DNA from: Acidobacteriaceae bacterium
Lineage (GTDB): Bacteria > Acidobacteriota > Terriglobia > Terriglobales > Acidobacteriaceae
NCBI GenBank assembly: GCA_031296325.1
Contig: JARLFY010000073.1
Location: 1 to 45,878 of the forward strand
Direction of reading: 5' to 3'
DNA length: 45,878 nt
The notes beneath the pieces are model-generated. The model had not been told where the DNA came from. It saw only the letters and a program-made list of their open reading frames with translations, and searched no databases. Position 1 is the stretch's first letter, and every line of letters begins with the position of its first letter. A program made the position numbers and the translations under genes. Of the stretch, positions 23,826-32,321 are shown one piece after another.

Positions 23826-26800
23826 ATGCATTGGAATTCTAGAAGTTGGATATTGATTGGAGTGCTGCTAGCGGCGCTAACAGTGAGCGGCGCGGCGCAA
23901 GTTGCGACAACCCGGGTGGCGGACACGATCTATCGTGCGGATGGGACGGTGGCTGCGGGAACCGTACTCATCAGTTGGCCTGCGTTTACAACGAGCGGCG
24001 GCGATGCAATCCCAAGTGGAAGCACGTCGGCAGTCATTGCTGCGGGAGGAGCGTTGAGCGTTCAGCTTGTACCGAACGCGGGTTCTACGCCGATTGGAAG
24101 TTACTATACGGCAATCTTTCATCTGGATGATGGCAGCGTGAGTCGCCAGTACTGGATCGTTCCGGTAAGCACTGCCACCGTAAAGATCAGTGCGATTGAA
24201 AGCACAGTGTTGCCGACCTCTGTAGCGATGCAGACGGTCAGCAAGAGCTATGTGGACACGGCGATTGCAGCGGCAGTTACGGGACATCCTCTATCCTCTT
24301 CGCCTTATGTGCTGAAGGCTGGAGATACGATGACGGGTCCGCTTGAATTGCCGGCAGATCCGGTATCGGCGACGCAGGCGGCGGATAAGAATTATGTGGA
24401 TGAAAGTATTGCCGCCGTAAGTGGCGGGCTGGGGCAGATGGTCTCCACGCTTCCGGCAGCCACGCAGATTGTAACTCAGCCTGCGGGAACTCAATTGGAT
24501 GTCAATGATCTTAACGATGTTCAGTATGCCAGCCAGTATGTAAGTGGGCGCGGAAGTAACGGAATCGCAAACATTGTATCCAGCACAAACTGTACCAATG
24601 GATGCGAAGTTAAGGCGGAGCAGGACTATGTCAACGAGCAGTATTCAACGGCATCGCTCAACGGTCAGACGCACGTGGAGGACGCGCGGGGTGGAAGGCG
24701 GGTTGATAGTTACAAAGATCCCGTCGACGTTGTAGGTCACGGTCTCTCCATTGCTCAGGCAATCGACGACGTTACGACACAGAGTGAGGCGAGCATCGTA
24801 CAGCAAACCGGCAACTCGATTCCTGGAGCAATCGGGCTATCGATTACACAGGAGGGTCTTGCTGGTGGATCCAATTTATTCCCGGAACAGATCGAAAACA
24901 CCGAGCCTTATTTCAAGATGGGATATAGCGCGCTATCCGTAAAGGGTGTTTACAACACGCAGGGACAGCATGGTCTGGTTCCCGAGGAGATTGATTGCTA
25001 TGGCGTAGGGGACTGCTTGATGGGCTCACGCTTCCTCTATGCATCTGGCGGTTTTCGCGATTCTGCGGACGAGGGGGCGCACCCGTTCGATATACAAACG
25101 CACGAGGATCCCAAAGTATTTGTGGGGACATGCACCACGGGTTGCACGACCGGATCGACGACTCTGATGATTACGCAAAACTCGGGAGGCGGAACTCAGG
25201 GGGATGGACGTTTTCTTATCGACACCAATTCTGCAAAAGTAATTACAAACGCTAGCACGGGCGGGGCGCTTGTCGGGGGAAGCTCATCTGGGCCGCATGC
25301 ATCTGCTCAATTCAGTGGCACCAGCTTTCCGGTAAGTACGCTGTTGAGCATAGGTCAGATTATTCCATCGCAGGCTGGCAATATGGCTCCGGGAACGGTT
25401 ACCTTTCCGATTGCGACCAGCGGCGTGCCAACGGGATATGCAACAAGCACTGCGATGATTGGAGCTTCCAGCGGACTGGCCTGCGTGGTCGATCAAACCT
25501 CCGGGTATGCCCCCAACAACTATGAGATGGCACCCTACACTGTCGTCGATGCGACTCATCTACAGATGACACTAAATAAGCCGCATCAGATTTCAGCTAC
25601 GTTGGCATTTGGAGGACTGTGTGGATACGGACTGGAAGAGACTGTCGATACCGTGAACGGAATTCGCCAGTTGTTTCCTGTGGTTGGCTCAACCTCTGCG
25701 ACGAGTCTGTATTACGCAGCAGGAAATACTGCGGTGGTTGGAATTACAAACCAGACATCAGGATTTCTCAATCTGAATGTGGCTATTGCATCTACAGCCC
25801 GAAGCGGTAATGTTGTAACTGTAACTACGCCGGGAAATTTGCCCAAGGATATTAATGGACTTACTGTAACGATTGCTGGCGTTACCGATAGTAGCTATAA
25901 CGGAAGCTATATTGTAACTACTACCGGAGGAAATTCGTTTACCTATGCGCAGACCGGCGCAAACAGCTCGAGTTCTGGTGGAACGGCTTCTGTGCTAACA
26001 GGTGGATTTGCGCTTTATCCGATGGCCGAAGTCCTCAGCGTCTTCGATCAGGCGGCAAGGAGCGTGGACGGGCAGATGACGCTTGCGCCAAACAACGTGG
26101 CGTGGGCTACCAATGACACGGTGGAGCAGCCGCATTATTACCAGGAGTACGTAGGCGCAGACATCGAGTTTGTTGGACAATATGTTCCGCGACCATCCGT
26201 AACCTTGCGCGCTGGAATGCAGTACCAGGATAATAATGGACCGGGACTTATCGGCTGGTCTATTGCAAATGCCGCTCCTGCGACGAATTATTTCGGATAC
26301 GGCGGCACACATGGCGTTCCCGATGATGCCTACGAGGCGACTGGTATCTGGAATCGCACGATGAACCTGACCGCTGGAGAGGACGCTGTCTTCGCAATTC
26401 AATGCAACCTGCACGGATGTGGTAACTGGAACTCTGGCTACAATTTATTCGAACTCCAGAGCAGTGCAGGGAGTGATCTGGTGCAATATTCTCCAACCGC
26501 CAGCTTGCTATCAGTCAACATGCGAGGAACGGGATACAGCTTTACTCCGCAGGCGTTTACTGCGGGAACGATCAATGTTGGAAATCTGAATGCGACAACG
26601 ATCAACGGGGCGGCCGTGGGGGGAAGTAGCGGCATTACAGGACTGACCGCAGGCTATATTCCGCTGGCCGGGTCAGCCACAACGCTGACGGAAAACTCAC
26701 ATCTGGATGATGGAGTTACTACCGCTGGAACGATCACCAGTAGTGAGCAGATCACCGTCAATACATCAAACATGACCAGCCTTCAAGTGAATAGCAGCAA

Positions 26801-27245
26801 CGCGCAAGGATCAACAATCCAAATGGGTGGGTCAGCAGCAGGGGTAGATTCGTGGGGAATATCGGATTTAAGCCCGTATGCATCTACTGCTTATGGCTCA
26901 GCTATCGCGATAGGAAACTTCACTACAGGCGTTTATTCATGGCTAATGACCGCATCAAATTCAGGAAGCGGGGTTAGTTCATTCATGGATGGGATGGTGA
27001 TTGGGTGGTCTGCAACAAGTAGCGTTACTGTTCACTCCATGGACACGGGAATCTCCCGCACAGCAGCCGGAGCGATAGCCGTTGGCAATGGGACAGCGGG
27101 TGATGCGAGCGGGACAGTTGCAGCCAAGCTGTATCAAGGGCCAGCGACGGCACCCACTGGCTCTTGCTCCACTTCTGGCTGGGCGTTCTCGCAGGATGGT
27201 CATGCAACCTTCTGCAATGGCTCGACGTGGGTAACAAAAATATAG
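23826..27245 (+). CDS. Large exported tail-fibre-like protein
   Basis: The 1139-residue protein starts at ATG 23826 with AAGGAGAG upstream. It has a classic Sec signal peptide (SWILIGVLLAALTVSGAAQ, cleavage likely near residue 24), which true phage fibres lack. Residues about 30-125 form a beta-rich domain. At about 165-200, GDTMTGPLELPADPVSATQA followed by DKNYVD matches the tail-fibre repeat G-x-T-M-T-G-x-L...D..A.K.YVD, with an earlier KSYVDTAI. The large centre (200-850) is Gly/Ser/Thr-rich and less GC-rich than neighbours. The C-terminus has CSTSGWAFSQDGHATFCNGS. It could be a receptor-binding fibre or a surface-displayed host protein. An incomplete hairpin follows at 27277. Confidence 0.7.
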   Translation: MHWNSRSWILIGVLLAALTVSGAAQVATTRVADTIYRADGTVAAGTVLISWPAFTTSGGDAIPSGSTSAVIAAGGALSVQLVPNAGSTPIGSYYTAIFHLDDGSVSRQYWIVPVSTATVKISAIESTVLPTSVAMQTVSKSYVDTAIAAAVTGHPLSSSPYVLKAGDTMTGPLELPADPVSATQAADKNYVDESIAAVSGGLGQMVSTLPAATQIVTQPAGTQLDVNDLNDVQYASQYVSGRGSNGIANIVSSTNCTNGCEVKAEQDYVNEQYSTASLNGQTHVEDARGGRRVDSYKDPVDVVGHGLSIAQAIDDVTTQSEASIVQQTGNSIPGAIGLSITQEGLAGGSNLFPEQIENTEPYFKMGYSALSVKGVYNTQGQHGLVPEEIDCYGVGDCLMGSRFLYASGGFRDSADEGAHPFDIQTHEDPKVFVGTCTTGCTTGSTTLMITQNSGGGTQGDGRFLIDTNSAKVITNASTGGALVGGSSSGPHASAQFSGTSFPVSTLLSIGQIIPSQAGNMAPGTVTFPIATSGVPTGYATSTAMIGASSGLACVVDQTSGYAPNNYEMAPYTVVDATHLQMTLNKPHQISATLAFGGLCGYGLEETVDTVNGIRQLFPVVGSTSATSLYYAAGNTAVVGITNQTSGFLNLNVAIASTARSGNVVTVTTPGNLPKDINGLTVTIAGVTDSSYNGSYIVTTTGGNSFTYAQTGANSSSSGGTASVLTGGFALYPMAEVLSVFDQAARSVDGQMTLAPNNVAWATNDTVEQPHYYQEYVGADIEFVGQYVPRPSVTLRAGMQYQDNNGPGLIGWSIANAAPATNYFGYGGTHGVPDDAYEATGIWNRTMNLTAGEDAVFAIQCNLHGCGNWNSGYNLFELQSSAGSDLVQYSPTASLLSVNMRGTGYSFTPQAFTAGTINVGNLNATTINGAAVGGSSGITGLTAGYIPLAGSATTLTENSHLDDGVTTAGTITSSEQITVNTSNMTSLQVNSSNAQGSTIQMGGSAAGVDSWGISDLSPYASTAYGSAIAIGNFTTGVYSWLMTASNSGSGVSSFMDGMVIGWSATSSVTVHSMDTGISRTAAGAIAVGNGTAGDASGTVAAKLYQGPATAPTGSCSTSGWAFSQDGHATFCNGSTWVTKI

Positions 27246-27276
27246 TCAGGCACGATGTTTGCGCCTGAAACACGAT

Positions 27277-27309
27277 CCCGCCCTTCTTCGTTATTCGCAG
27301 AGGGGCGGG
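27277..27309 (+). terminator. Possible weak terminator hairpin
   Basis: The arms CCCGCCC (27277-27283) and GGGCGGG (27303-27309) pair perfectly with a 19-base loop. No T-tract follows, so it may be a pause or stability element rather than a terminator between the fibre and terminase genes. Confidence 0.35.
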
Positions 27310-27344
27310 ACTAATCGATCCGAGGGCACGGGTGGGGCGTTTCG

Positions 27345-28865
27345 ATGAACGAGGTCGTATATAGTCATGAAGAACTGTTGGAATTCGGGAAAATTTTGGA
27401 TCAGTCGTTTGCAGGAACGAATGGAGAAACAACCTCAATATATTTAGCGCATCAGTTGCTTAGAATTCGGGATCGCACTGGTAAAGAGAGTGCGTTGGCG
27501 GCAAACACAGTTCAAGCTGAATTTGAGCGCAATCGGAAGACTCAAAACATTGTTGTAAAAGCGCGTCAGATGGGGATGACGACGTGGGTAGCCGGGCGAT
27601 TTTTTCTCAAGACGATTACCGCTCCCGGCGTGTTGACGGTACAGGTGGCGCAGACGCGCGAGGCGGCGGAAGGAATCTTTCGCATGGTGCAGCGATTCTG
27701 GGAGTGTCTTCCGTTAGAGATGCGCAAGGGATGTCTGCGACGAAGCAGGGCGAACGTTGGTCAGATGATCTTCCCCAATCTGGACAGCGAATTTCGCGTG
27801 CTGAGCGCATGCGATGAGAGCGCGGGGCGTGGACTGACGGTGCAGAACATGCATTGCAGCGAGGTGTCGCGCTGGCCTGGCGACGCTGCGGCGACCTTGG
27901 CTGGGCTGCGCGCTGCGCTGGTTCCCGGCGGAGAGATGGTGATTGAGAGTACGCCGAACGGTGCGTATGGGTGCTTCTACGAGGAGTGGCAGCAGGCGGA
28001 GGAGAAGGGAGTGGCGAAGCACTTTTTCCCTTGGTGGATGGAGGACGCTTATGTGTCGGCTGCGGCTACGAACCTACGCGCAGACGAGATTGAGCTAAAA
28101 GCCAAACATGATCTGACTGATGCGCAGATTGGCTTTCGTCGCGGGCTTGAGGCGAGCTATCGGGGGTTGCGGACGCAGGAGTTCGCCGAAGATGCCGAGC
28201 TATGCTTTCGCTCAACCGGCGAGTGCTGCTTCGACATAGAAGCGGTGGAACGGCGTTTGTCCAGGGTATCCGATCCGGTGGAGACGCGGCGCGACGGCGC
28301 GCTGCGAATCTGGCTTCCGGCCTTACCGGATCGGGAGTATCTGGTTGCGGTCGATACTGCGGGAGGCGGACCGACTGGAGACTTTGCCGCCGTGCAGGTA
28401 CTCGATATGGCCACCGGGATGCAATGCGCTGAGTTGCAGCAGCGGATTGGCATGCTGGAGTTGGCGCACGTTGCTGCGTCTTTGGGACGAGAGTACGGCG
28501 GTGCAGGCGGAGCGGCTCTGATCGCCGTGGAGCGCAATAATCATGGGGCCGGCGTACTTGCGTATCTGGACGCCATAGAGAAGTATGCCTATGTGTACGA
28601 GCAGGCAGGAGTGGCCGGATGGCTGACCTCGGCTGGCTCCAAGCCTGCGATGATTAGTCGTATGGGAGCGCTGCTGGTAGAGTCTCCAGAGCTTTTTCTA
28701 AGCAAGTCGCTGCTGGGGGAGTGTCGAACGTTTATTAGTCATCCGGGAGGCGGCACGGGAGCGGCCAATGGCGCGCATGACGACTGCCTGATGGCGATGG
28801 CCATGGGGCAGGCGGTTCGCGCCGAGAGGTTGCAGAACGGCTCCTACAAGATGCGCGTGGCCTGA
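27345..28865 (+). CDS. Terminase large subunit
   Basis: The 506-residue packaging motor-nuclease is recognised by an ATPase domain with a Walker A variant (KARQMGMTT, residues 72-80), a Walker B/adenine-binding segment (NMHCSEVSRWPGDA) and the coupling motif VIESTPNGAYGCFYEEW. The RNase-H-like nuclease domain has acidic motifs in AVDTAGGGPTGDFAA, IAVERNNHGAGVLAYLD and AHDDCLMAMAMG. These are the standard TerL signatures and all look complete. It pumps DNA into the capsid and cuts it. The gene sits after the tail/fibre genes rather than at the head of the operon, and no small terminase subunit is recognised nearby. ATG 27345 has only a weak GGTGGGG upstream. Confidence 0.92.
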   Translation: MNEVVYSHEELLEFGKILDQSFAGTNGETTSIYLAHQLLRIRDRTGKESALAANTVQAEFERNRKTQNIVVKARQMGMTTWVAGRFFLKTITAPGVLTVQVAQTREAAEGIFRMVQRFWECLPLEMRKGCLRRSRANVGQMIFPNLDSEFRVLSACDESAGRGLTVQNMHCSEVSRWPGDAAATLAGLRAALVPGGEMVIESTPNGAYGCFYEEWQQAEEKGVAKHFFPWWMEDAYVSAAATNLRADEIELKAKHDLTDAQIGFRRGLEASYRGLRTQEFAEDAELCFRSTGECCFDIEAVERRLSRVSDPVETRRDGALRIWLPALPDREYLVAVDTAGGGPTGDFAAVQVLDMATGMQCAELQQRIGMLELAHVAASLGREYGGAGGAALIAVERNNHGAGVLAYLDAIEKYAYVYEQAGVAGWLTSAGSKPAMISRMGALLVESPELFLSKSLLGECRTFISHPGGGTGAANGAHDDCLMAMAMGQAVRAERLQNGSYKMRVA

Positions 28866-28897
28866 GTGCAGTATTCTTCAGAAGCGAGGTCGGTTCG

Positions 28898-29761
28898 TTG
28901 GCAGTGCTTGCGGTACAGGCAATTCGGAGAATGCGGGGCGGAGCGCAGAGTCAGTTGATGCTGGGCGCCGATGGCAAGCTGTGGGTTGTGAAGTTTCAAA
29001 ACAACCCGCAGCACCTGCGCGTGTTGGCGAATGAACTGATCGCAACGCGACTGGCGCAGGCCGCTGGATTGACCGTGCCTGCGACCGACGTGGTCGAGGT
29101 GACGGAGTGGCTCATCGCAAACACGCGCGACATGTACATTGAACTGCCGCACGGACAGAGCGAGAGGTATCGCGCGGGACTACAGTTTGGCAGTCAGTTC
29201 GTCGGCGGATTGATGCCCGGTCAGGTGGTGGACTATCTTCCCGAGCAGCAGTTGGAGGAGGTTCGCAACCTGCCGGAGTTCGCCGGAATGCTGGCACTGG
29301 ATAAGTGGACCGGCAACTGCAATGGTCGTCAGGCGGTGTTCGATCGCAAGCCGCGCGAGCGGAAATATCGCGCGACGTTCATCGATCAGGGATACTGCTT
29401 TAACGCAGGCGAGTGGAACTTTCCCGATCCGCCGCTACGTGGCGTCTACGCGCGCAATCGCGTGTATGCCGGGGTGACGGGATGGAAGAGCTTTGAACCC
29501 TGGCTGAGCCGCATGGAGACGATGGAGGCGGACAAGTTGTGGGCCATCGCGGAGATGGTTCCTCCGGAATGGTACGGGGGCGATACCGCCGTCATCGAAC
29601 AGTTGATGGAGAAGATGTTGCTGCGGCGCAGTCGCTTGCGTGATTTGATTGGTTCGTTTCGGGATTCAAGTCGGGAACCATTCCCGATGTGGGAGAAGAA
29701 GACCAGCGTATGCGTTCCGGCACAGTTTGCACACGATGCCGTTGGGAAGTTTGTAATGTGA
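28898..29761 (+). CDS. HipA-like kinase-fold protein (HipA_2 type)
   Basis: The 287-residue protein has a kinase-like fold resembling the HipA-like family often found beside DUF3037 genes. It shows a strand with Lys32 (GKLWVVKFQNN), a conserved helix (VLANELIATRLAQAAGLTVP), LALDKWTGNCNGRQAVF around the expected catalytic loop, and FIDQGYCFN in the position of the metal-binding Asp. In typical HipA-type catalytic loops an Asp follows N-x; here the residue is Asn142 (N-C-N-G), so activity may be altered or lost. The start is a TTG at 28898 with GAGGT seven bases upstream. It lies 32 bases after terminase and 112 before the DUF3037 gene, on the same strand. It may be a regulatory or host-interaction cargo rather than a virion gene. 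Confidence 0.75.
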   Translation: MAVLAVQAIRRMRGGAQSQLMLGADGKLWVVKFQNNPQHLRVLANELIATRLAQAAGLTVPATDVVEVTEWLIANTRDMYIELPHGQSERYRAGLQFGSQFVGGLMPGQVVDYLPEQQLEEVRNLPEFAGMLALDKWTGNCNGRQAVFDRKPRERKYRATFIDQGYCFNAGEWNFPDPPLRGVYARNRVYAGVTGWKSFEPWLSRMETMEADKLWAIAEMVPPEWYGGDTAVIEQLMEKMLLRRSRLRDLIGSFRDSSREPFPMWEKKTSVCVPAQFAHDAVGKFVM

Positions 29762-29873
29762 TTTCCTGGGCAGAGTTATATGTTTTTTGTCGGATGGGGA
29801 TTTTTAGAAATTTATTGTTGTGATGGATTTTGAATTGCAGATAGGAATCTGTGGTTCAAGGAGGTCGAAGGGG

Positions 29874-30719
29874 ATGGACCGAGTGACATGCGAGTTCTTT
29901 CTCATCCGCTATGTGCCGGATGCGGTGAAGGGCGAGTATACGAATATCGGAGTTCTGCTGCGAGAGGCAGGCCGAGAGGAGAGCGCCCGAGTGCGTTTTA
30001 CCCGCGACTGGAGCCGAGTTCGCTGCATGGATGCAGACGCGGACCTTGCCCTGTTTGAGGCTTTGGAGGGCGAGATCGAGACGCGTCTGCGGCTGGGCGC
30101 GGCGGACAACAAGCCCATGATCGGGGTTATTCAGGATACGTTTTCCAACTCCATCCAGATGACCGACGGGCGCGCCTGTCTGGCCGAGAACGTGGCGGCG
30201 GAGATGGATCTGCTGATGCAGTTGTATGTGGAGCCGCTGCGCAGCAAGCAACCGCGCAAGCGAACGGGGCGCGCTTCGATTGCAGCGGCGATGCGAACCC
30301 ACTTCGAGCGCGCTGGCGTGTGGGCCTTGATGCGCAAGGGGATTCCCGCTGCGCTGTACACGCTTCCCGGAGATCCGATGAAGATCGATTGTGGCTATCG
30401 GCCCAACGGCGTCATCAAGATGTTCCACGCCGTCTCGCTGGAGGGCGATGTAGAGGCGGCCAAGGTTCTCGCGTACTCTGCGCCCCAGTTGCGCGCTGGA
30501 GTGACGCGCGTGGAGGGAGCCAAACTGGAGTTGACCGCAGTGGTGGAACCGATCCGCGCGGTCTCGAAGGAAGACGAGCAGAAGCATGAGTTTGATGCGG
30601 AGAGTGCGGAGCGATACCGCTTCGGCGTAGAGACGATGGAGAGTCAGCAGATTCGCGTATTGACGATCAACGATCTGGCGCGCGCGGCGCAGGCGGCGCG
30701 AGTCGATCTGCGAATTTGA
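29874..30719 (+). CDS. DUF3037 domain protein
   Basis: The 281-residue protein has an N-terminal DUF3037 domain (about 1-130). Its characteristic opening, FFLIRYVPDAVKGEYTNIGVLL, is followed by VRFTRDWSRVRCMDADADLALFEALEGEI. A C-terminal region (about 150-281) with KMFHAVSLEGDVEAAKVLAY and a terminal helix is less conserved. The function is unknown. DUF3037 genes commonly neighbour HipA-like kinase genes, as here, so the two probably act together. The ATG at 29874 has AAGGAGG and AGGGG upstream; a longer frame from 29820 places that site inside the gene. A repeat block and a perfect terminator (30991) follow, closing this cassette before the portal gene. Confidence 0.8.
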   Translation: MDRVTCEFFLIRYVPDAVKGEYTNIGVLLREAGREESARVRFTRDWSRVRCMDADADLALFEALEGEIETRLRLGAADNKPMIGVIQDTFSNSIQMTDGRACLAENVAAEMDLLMQLYVEPLRSKQPRKRTGRASIAAAMRTHFERAGVWALMRKGIPAALYTLPGDPMKIDCGYRPNGVIKMFHAVSLEGDVEAAKVLAYSAPQLRAGVTRVEGAKLELTAVVEPIRAVSKEDEQKHEFDAESAERYRFGVETMESQQIRVLTINDLARAAQAARVDLRI

Positions 30720-30990
30720 AGGAAAAGGCTTAACCCCGATTTGCACCGATTGCACAGATTTAAACGAAGAGGATTACTGCGGAGAGACGGGTCATTCATA
30801 TTCGATATACATCTTTACTTGGAGCTTTTTTAGCAACGGTGTAGAGTTTTGCGCGGCGAACAAAATGCGGGGATTCTTCGCTGCGCTCAGAATGACAATT
30901 TCATCTATTTATACGGCATTATGAAAATTACTTACATCGGTGTAAATCGGTGTTAATTTTTTAGGCTTTAGTCGGAAGGCAATCGCGGAA
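30720..30990. repeat. Nested repeat block between DUF3037 and portal
   Basis: A type A repeat (about 30822-30928; core GCGGGGATTCTTCGCTGCGC, diverged arms) sits inside a second inverted pair. The outer left arm TTAACCCCGATTTGCACCGAT (in two parts, 30730-30750) and the outer right arm ATCGGTGTAAATCGGTGTTAA (30936-30956) are inverted with three mismatches. No gene is seen in the 333-base gap, which ends with the terminator at 30991. Confidence 0.65.
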
Positions 30991-31018
30991 GGCACAGCAG
31001 ATTTTGCTGTGCCATTTT
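30991..31018 (+). terminator. Rho-independent terminator
   Basis: Perfect arms GGCACAGCA (30991-30999) and TGCTGTGCC (31005-31013) with a five-base loop are followed by ATTTTTA. It would stop transcripts from the terminase/HipA/DUF3037 section before the portal gene, so the portal and tail-hub genes probably need another promoter or antitermination. Confidence 0.85.
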
Positions 31019-31052
31019 TATTGCAACTAACCAGATTGAAAGGGGTGAGGAC

Positions 31053-32321
31053 GTGGGTCTTCGAACAAGAGTTACGGATGCATTGCAGAAGCTGGCAGGA
31101 GTCGATGGAACGACAGGAGACGCAACCGCAATGGATGCGGCGGCGGGGGATGCGACCAGGGGCGAGAGGAAGACTATGATGTTGCCCTCGATCCTGAGTC
31201 CGTACAGTCAGAGCAGGGCTGGGCAGAACGCGACGCCCAAGCCGACTTCCGCGAATCTGCGGAAGTTTGCCGAGACGCCGGTGGCCCGGCGCGCGATCAA
31301 TGTGGTCAAGGACAGAATCGCCAGCATGGATTGGAAGATCAAGCTGCGGCGCGGCTACAGCAACGTCGATGTCCCGGAGGCGGCGGCGCGCATGCAGATC
31401 CTGCGGCGCTGCCTGGAGGAGCCGAACGTCAGCGACAGCTTTCGTACGCTCTTCGAGCAGGTGTTGGAGGATCTTCTCGTCGGCGGCTTCGGCTCGGTGG
31501 AGATGGAGGCGACCGGCGACGAGTTGCGTCCCTTCCATCTATGGGCGGTCGATGGCGCGACCATCGAGATCGACGTTACATGGAATGGCGATCCGGCGAA
31601 GCCTCGCTATGCGCAGGCGCGCGGTGGACTTGCGAACAAGAATCCTGTTCCTCTGCTGGACGATGAGTTGATGTATATTCGCCTGAATCCGCGCAGTCAT
31701 ACGCCGTTCGGGCTGGGTCGGCTTGAGGTCGCCTTCGAGACCGTCAATCAGTTTCTGAGCGCGAATCGCTATGCCGGACGACTCGCCAGCAACTCCGTGG
31801 TGCAGTATGCGCTGTGGCTTAACGAGGCGACGCCGGAGCAGCACGACCGCCTGATTCGCTGGTGGCAGGACGAGATCGAAGGCACAGGCCGCGTTCCCAT
31901 CCTCAGCAGCGAGCAGAAGCCCGAGGTGTTGCGCTTTGCCGGCGGCACCGACGCCGACCTGCGCATTCAGTGGCAGGAGTTTCTGCTGCGCATGATCGCC
32001 AACGCGTTTGAGCTTCCGCCGATGCTGCTCGGCATGCAGGCCGACGTGAATAAATCCACTGCGGGCGAGATGGCCGACGAGGCCTTTCAGAGCGCGATTA
32101 TTCCCGTCGCCAAGCTGCTCGCCGAACACATCACGCGCGACTTGTTTGCCAAGAAGCTGGGCTGGCGCGAGTTTGAATTTACCTTCAACGATCTGGAGAC
32201 GCGCGACGAGATGGAGGAGCTACAGATTCAGACTGAACTTCTGAAGGCGGGCGTTCTTACGGTGGAGGAGGTGCGCGAGATGCGTGGGCTGCCCAAGCTG
32301 GGAACGGTGGTGGCATCGTGA
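31053..32321 (+). CDS. Portal protein (HK97 type)
   Basis: The 422-residue protein forms the portal ring of the capsid vertex, through which terminase drives DNA. Recognisable portal features are NLRKFAETPVARRAINVVKDRIASMDW at the N-terminal clip, LLVGGFGSVEME, DELMYIRLNPRSHTPFGLG, the long central helix with LASNSVVQYALWLNE, and the crown region FELPPMLLGMQADVNKSTAGEMAD. Length and motifs are standard and the frame is intact. The start is a GTG at 31053 with GGTGAGG just upstream. In most phages portal follows terminase directly and precedes the protease; here it is separated by a HipA/DUF3037 cassette and lies far downstream of the capsid. The stop overlaps the next gene (GTGA). Confidence 0.85.
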   Translation: MGLRTRVTDALQKLAGVDGTTGDATAMDAAAGDATRGERKTMMLPSILSPYSQSRAGQNATPKPTSANLRKFAETPVARRAINVVKDRIASMDWKIKLRRGYSNVDVPEAAARMQILRRCLEEPNVSDSFRTLFEQVLEDLLVGGFGSVEMEATGDELRPFHLWAVDGATIEIDVTWNGDPAKPRYAQARGGLANKNPVPLLDDELMYIRLNPRSHTPFGLGRLEVAFETVNQFLSANRYAGRLASNSVVQYALWLNEATPEQHDRLIRWWQDEIEGTGRVPILSSEQKPEVLRFAGGTDADLRIQWQEFLLRMIANAFELPPMLLGMQADVNKSTAGEMADEAFQSAIIPVAKLLAEHITRDLFAKKLGWREFEFTFNDLETRDEMEELQIQTELLKAGVLTVEEVREMRGLPKLGTVVAS

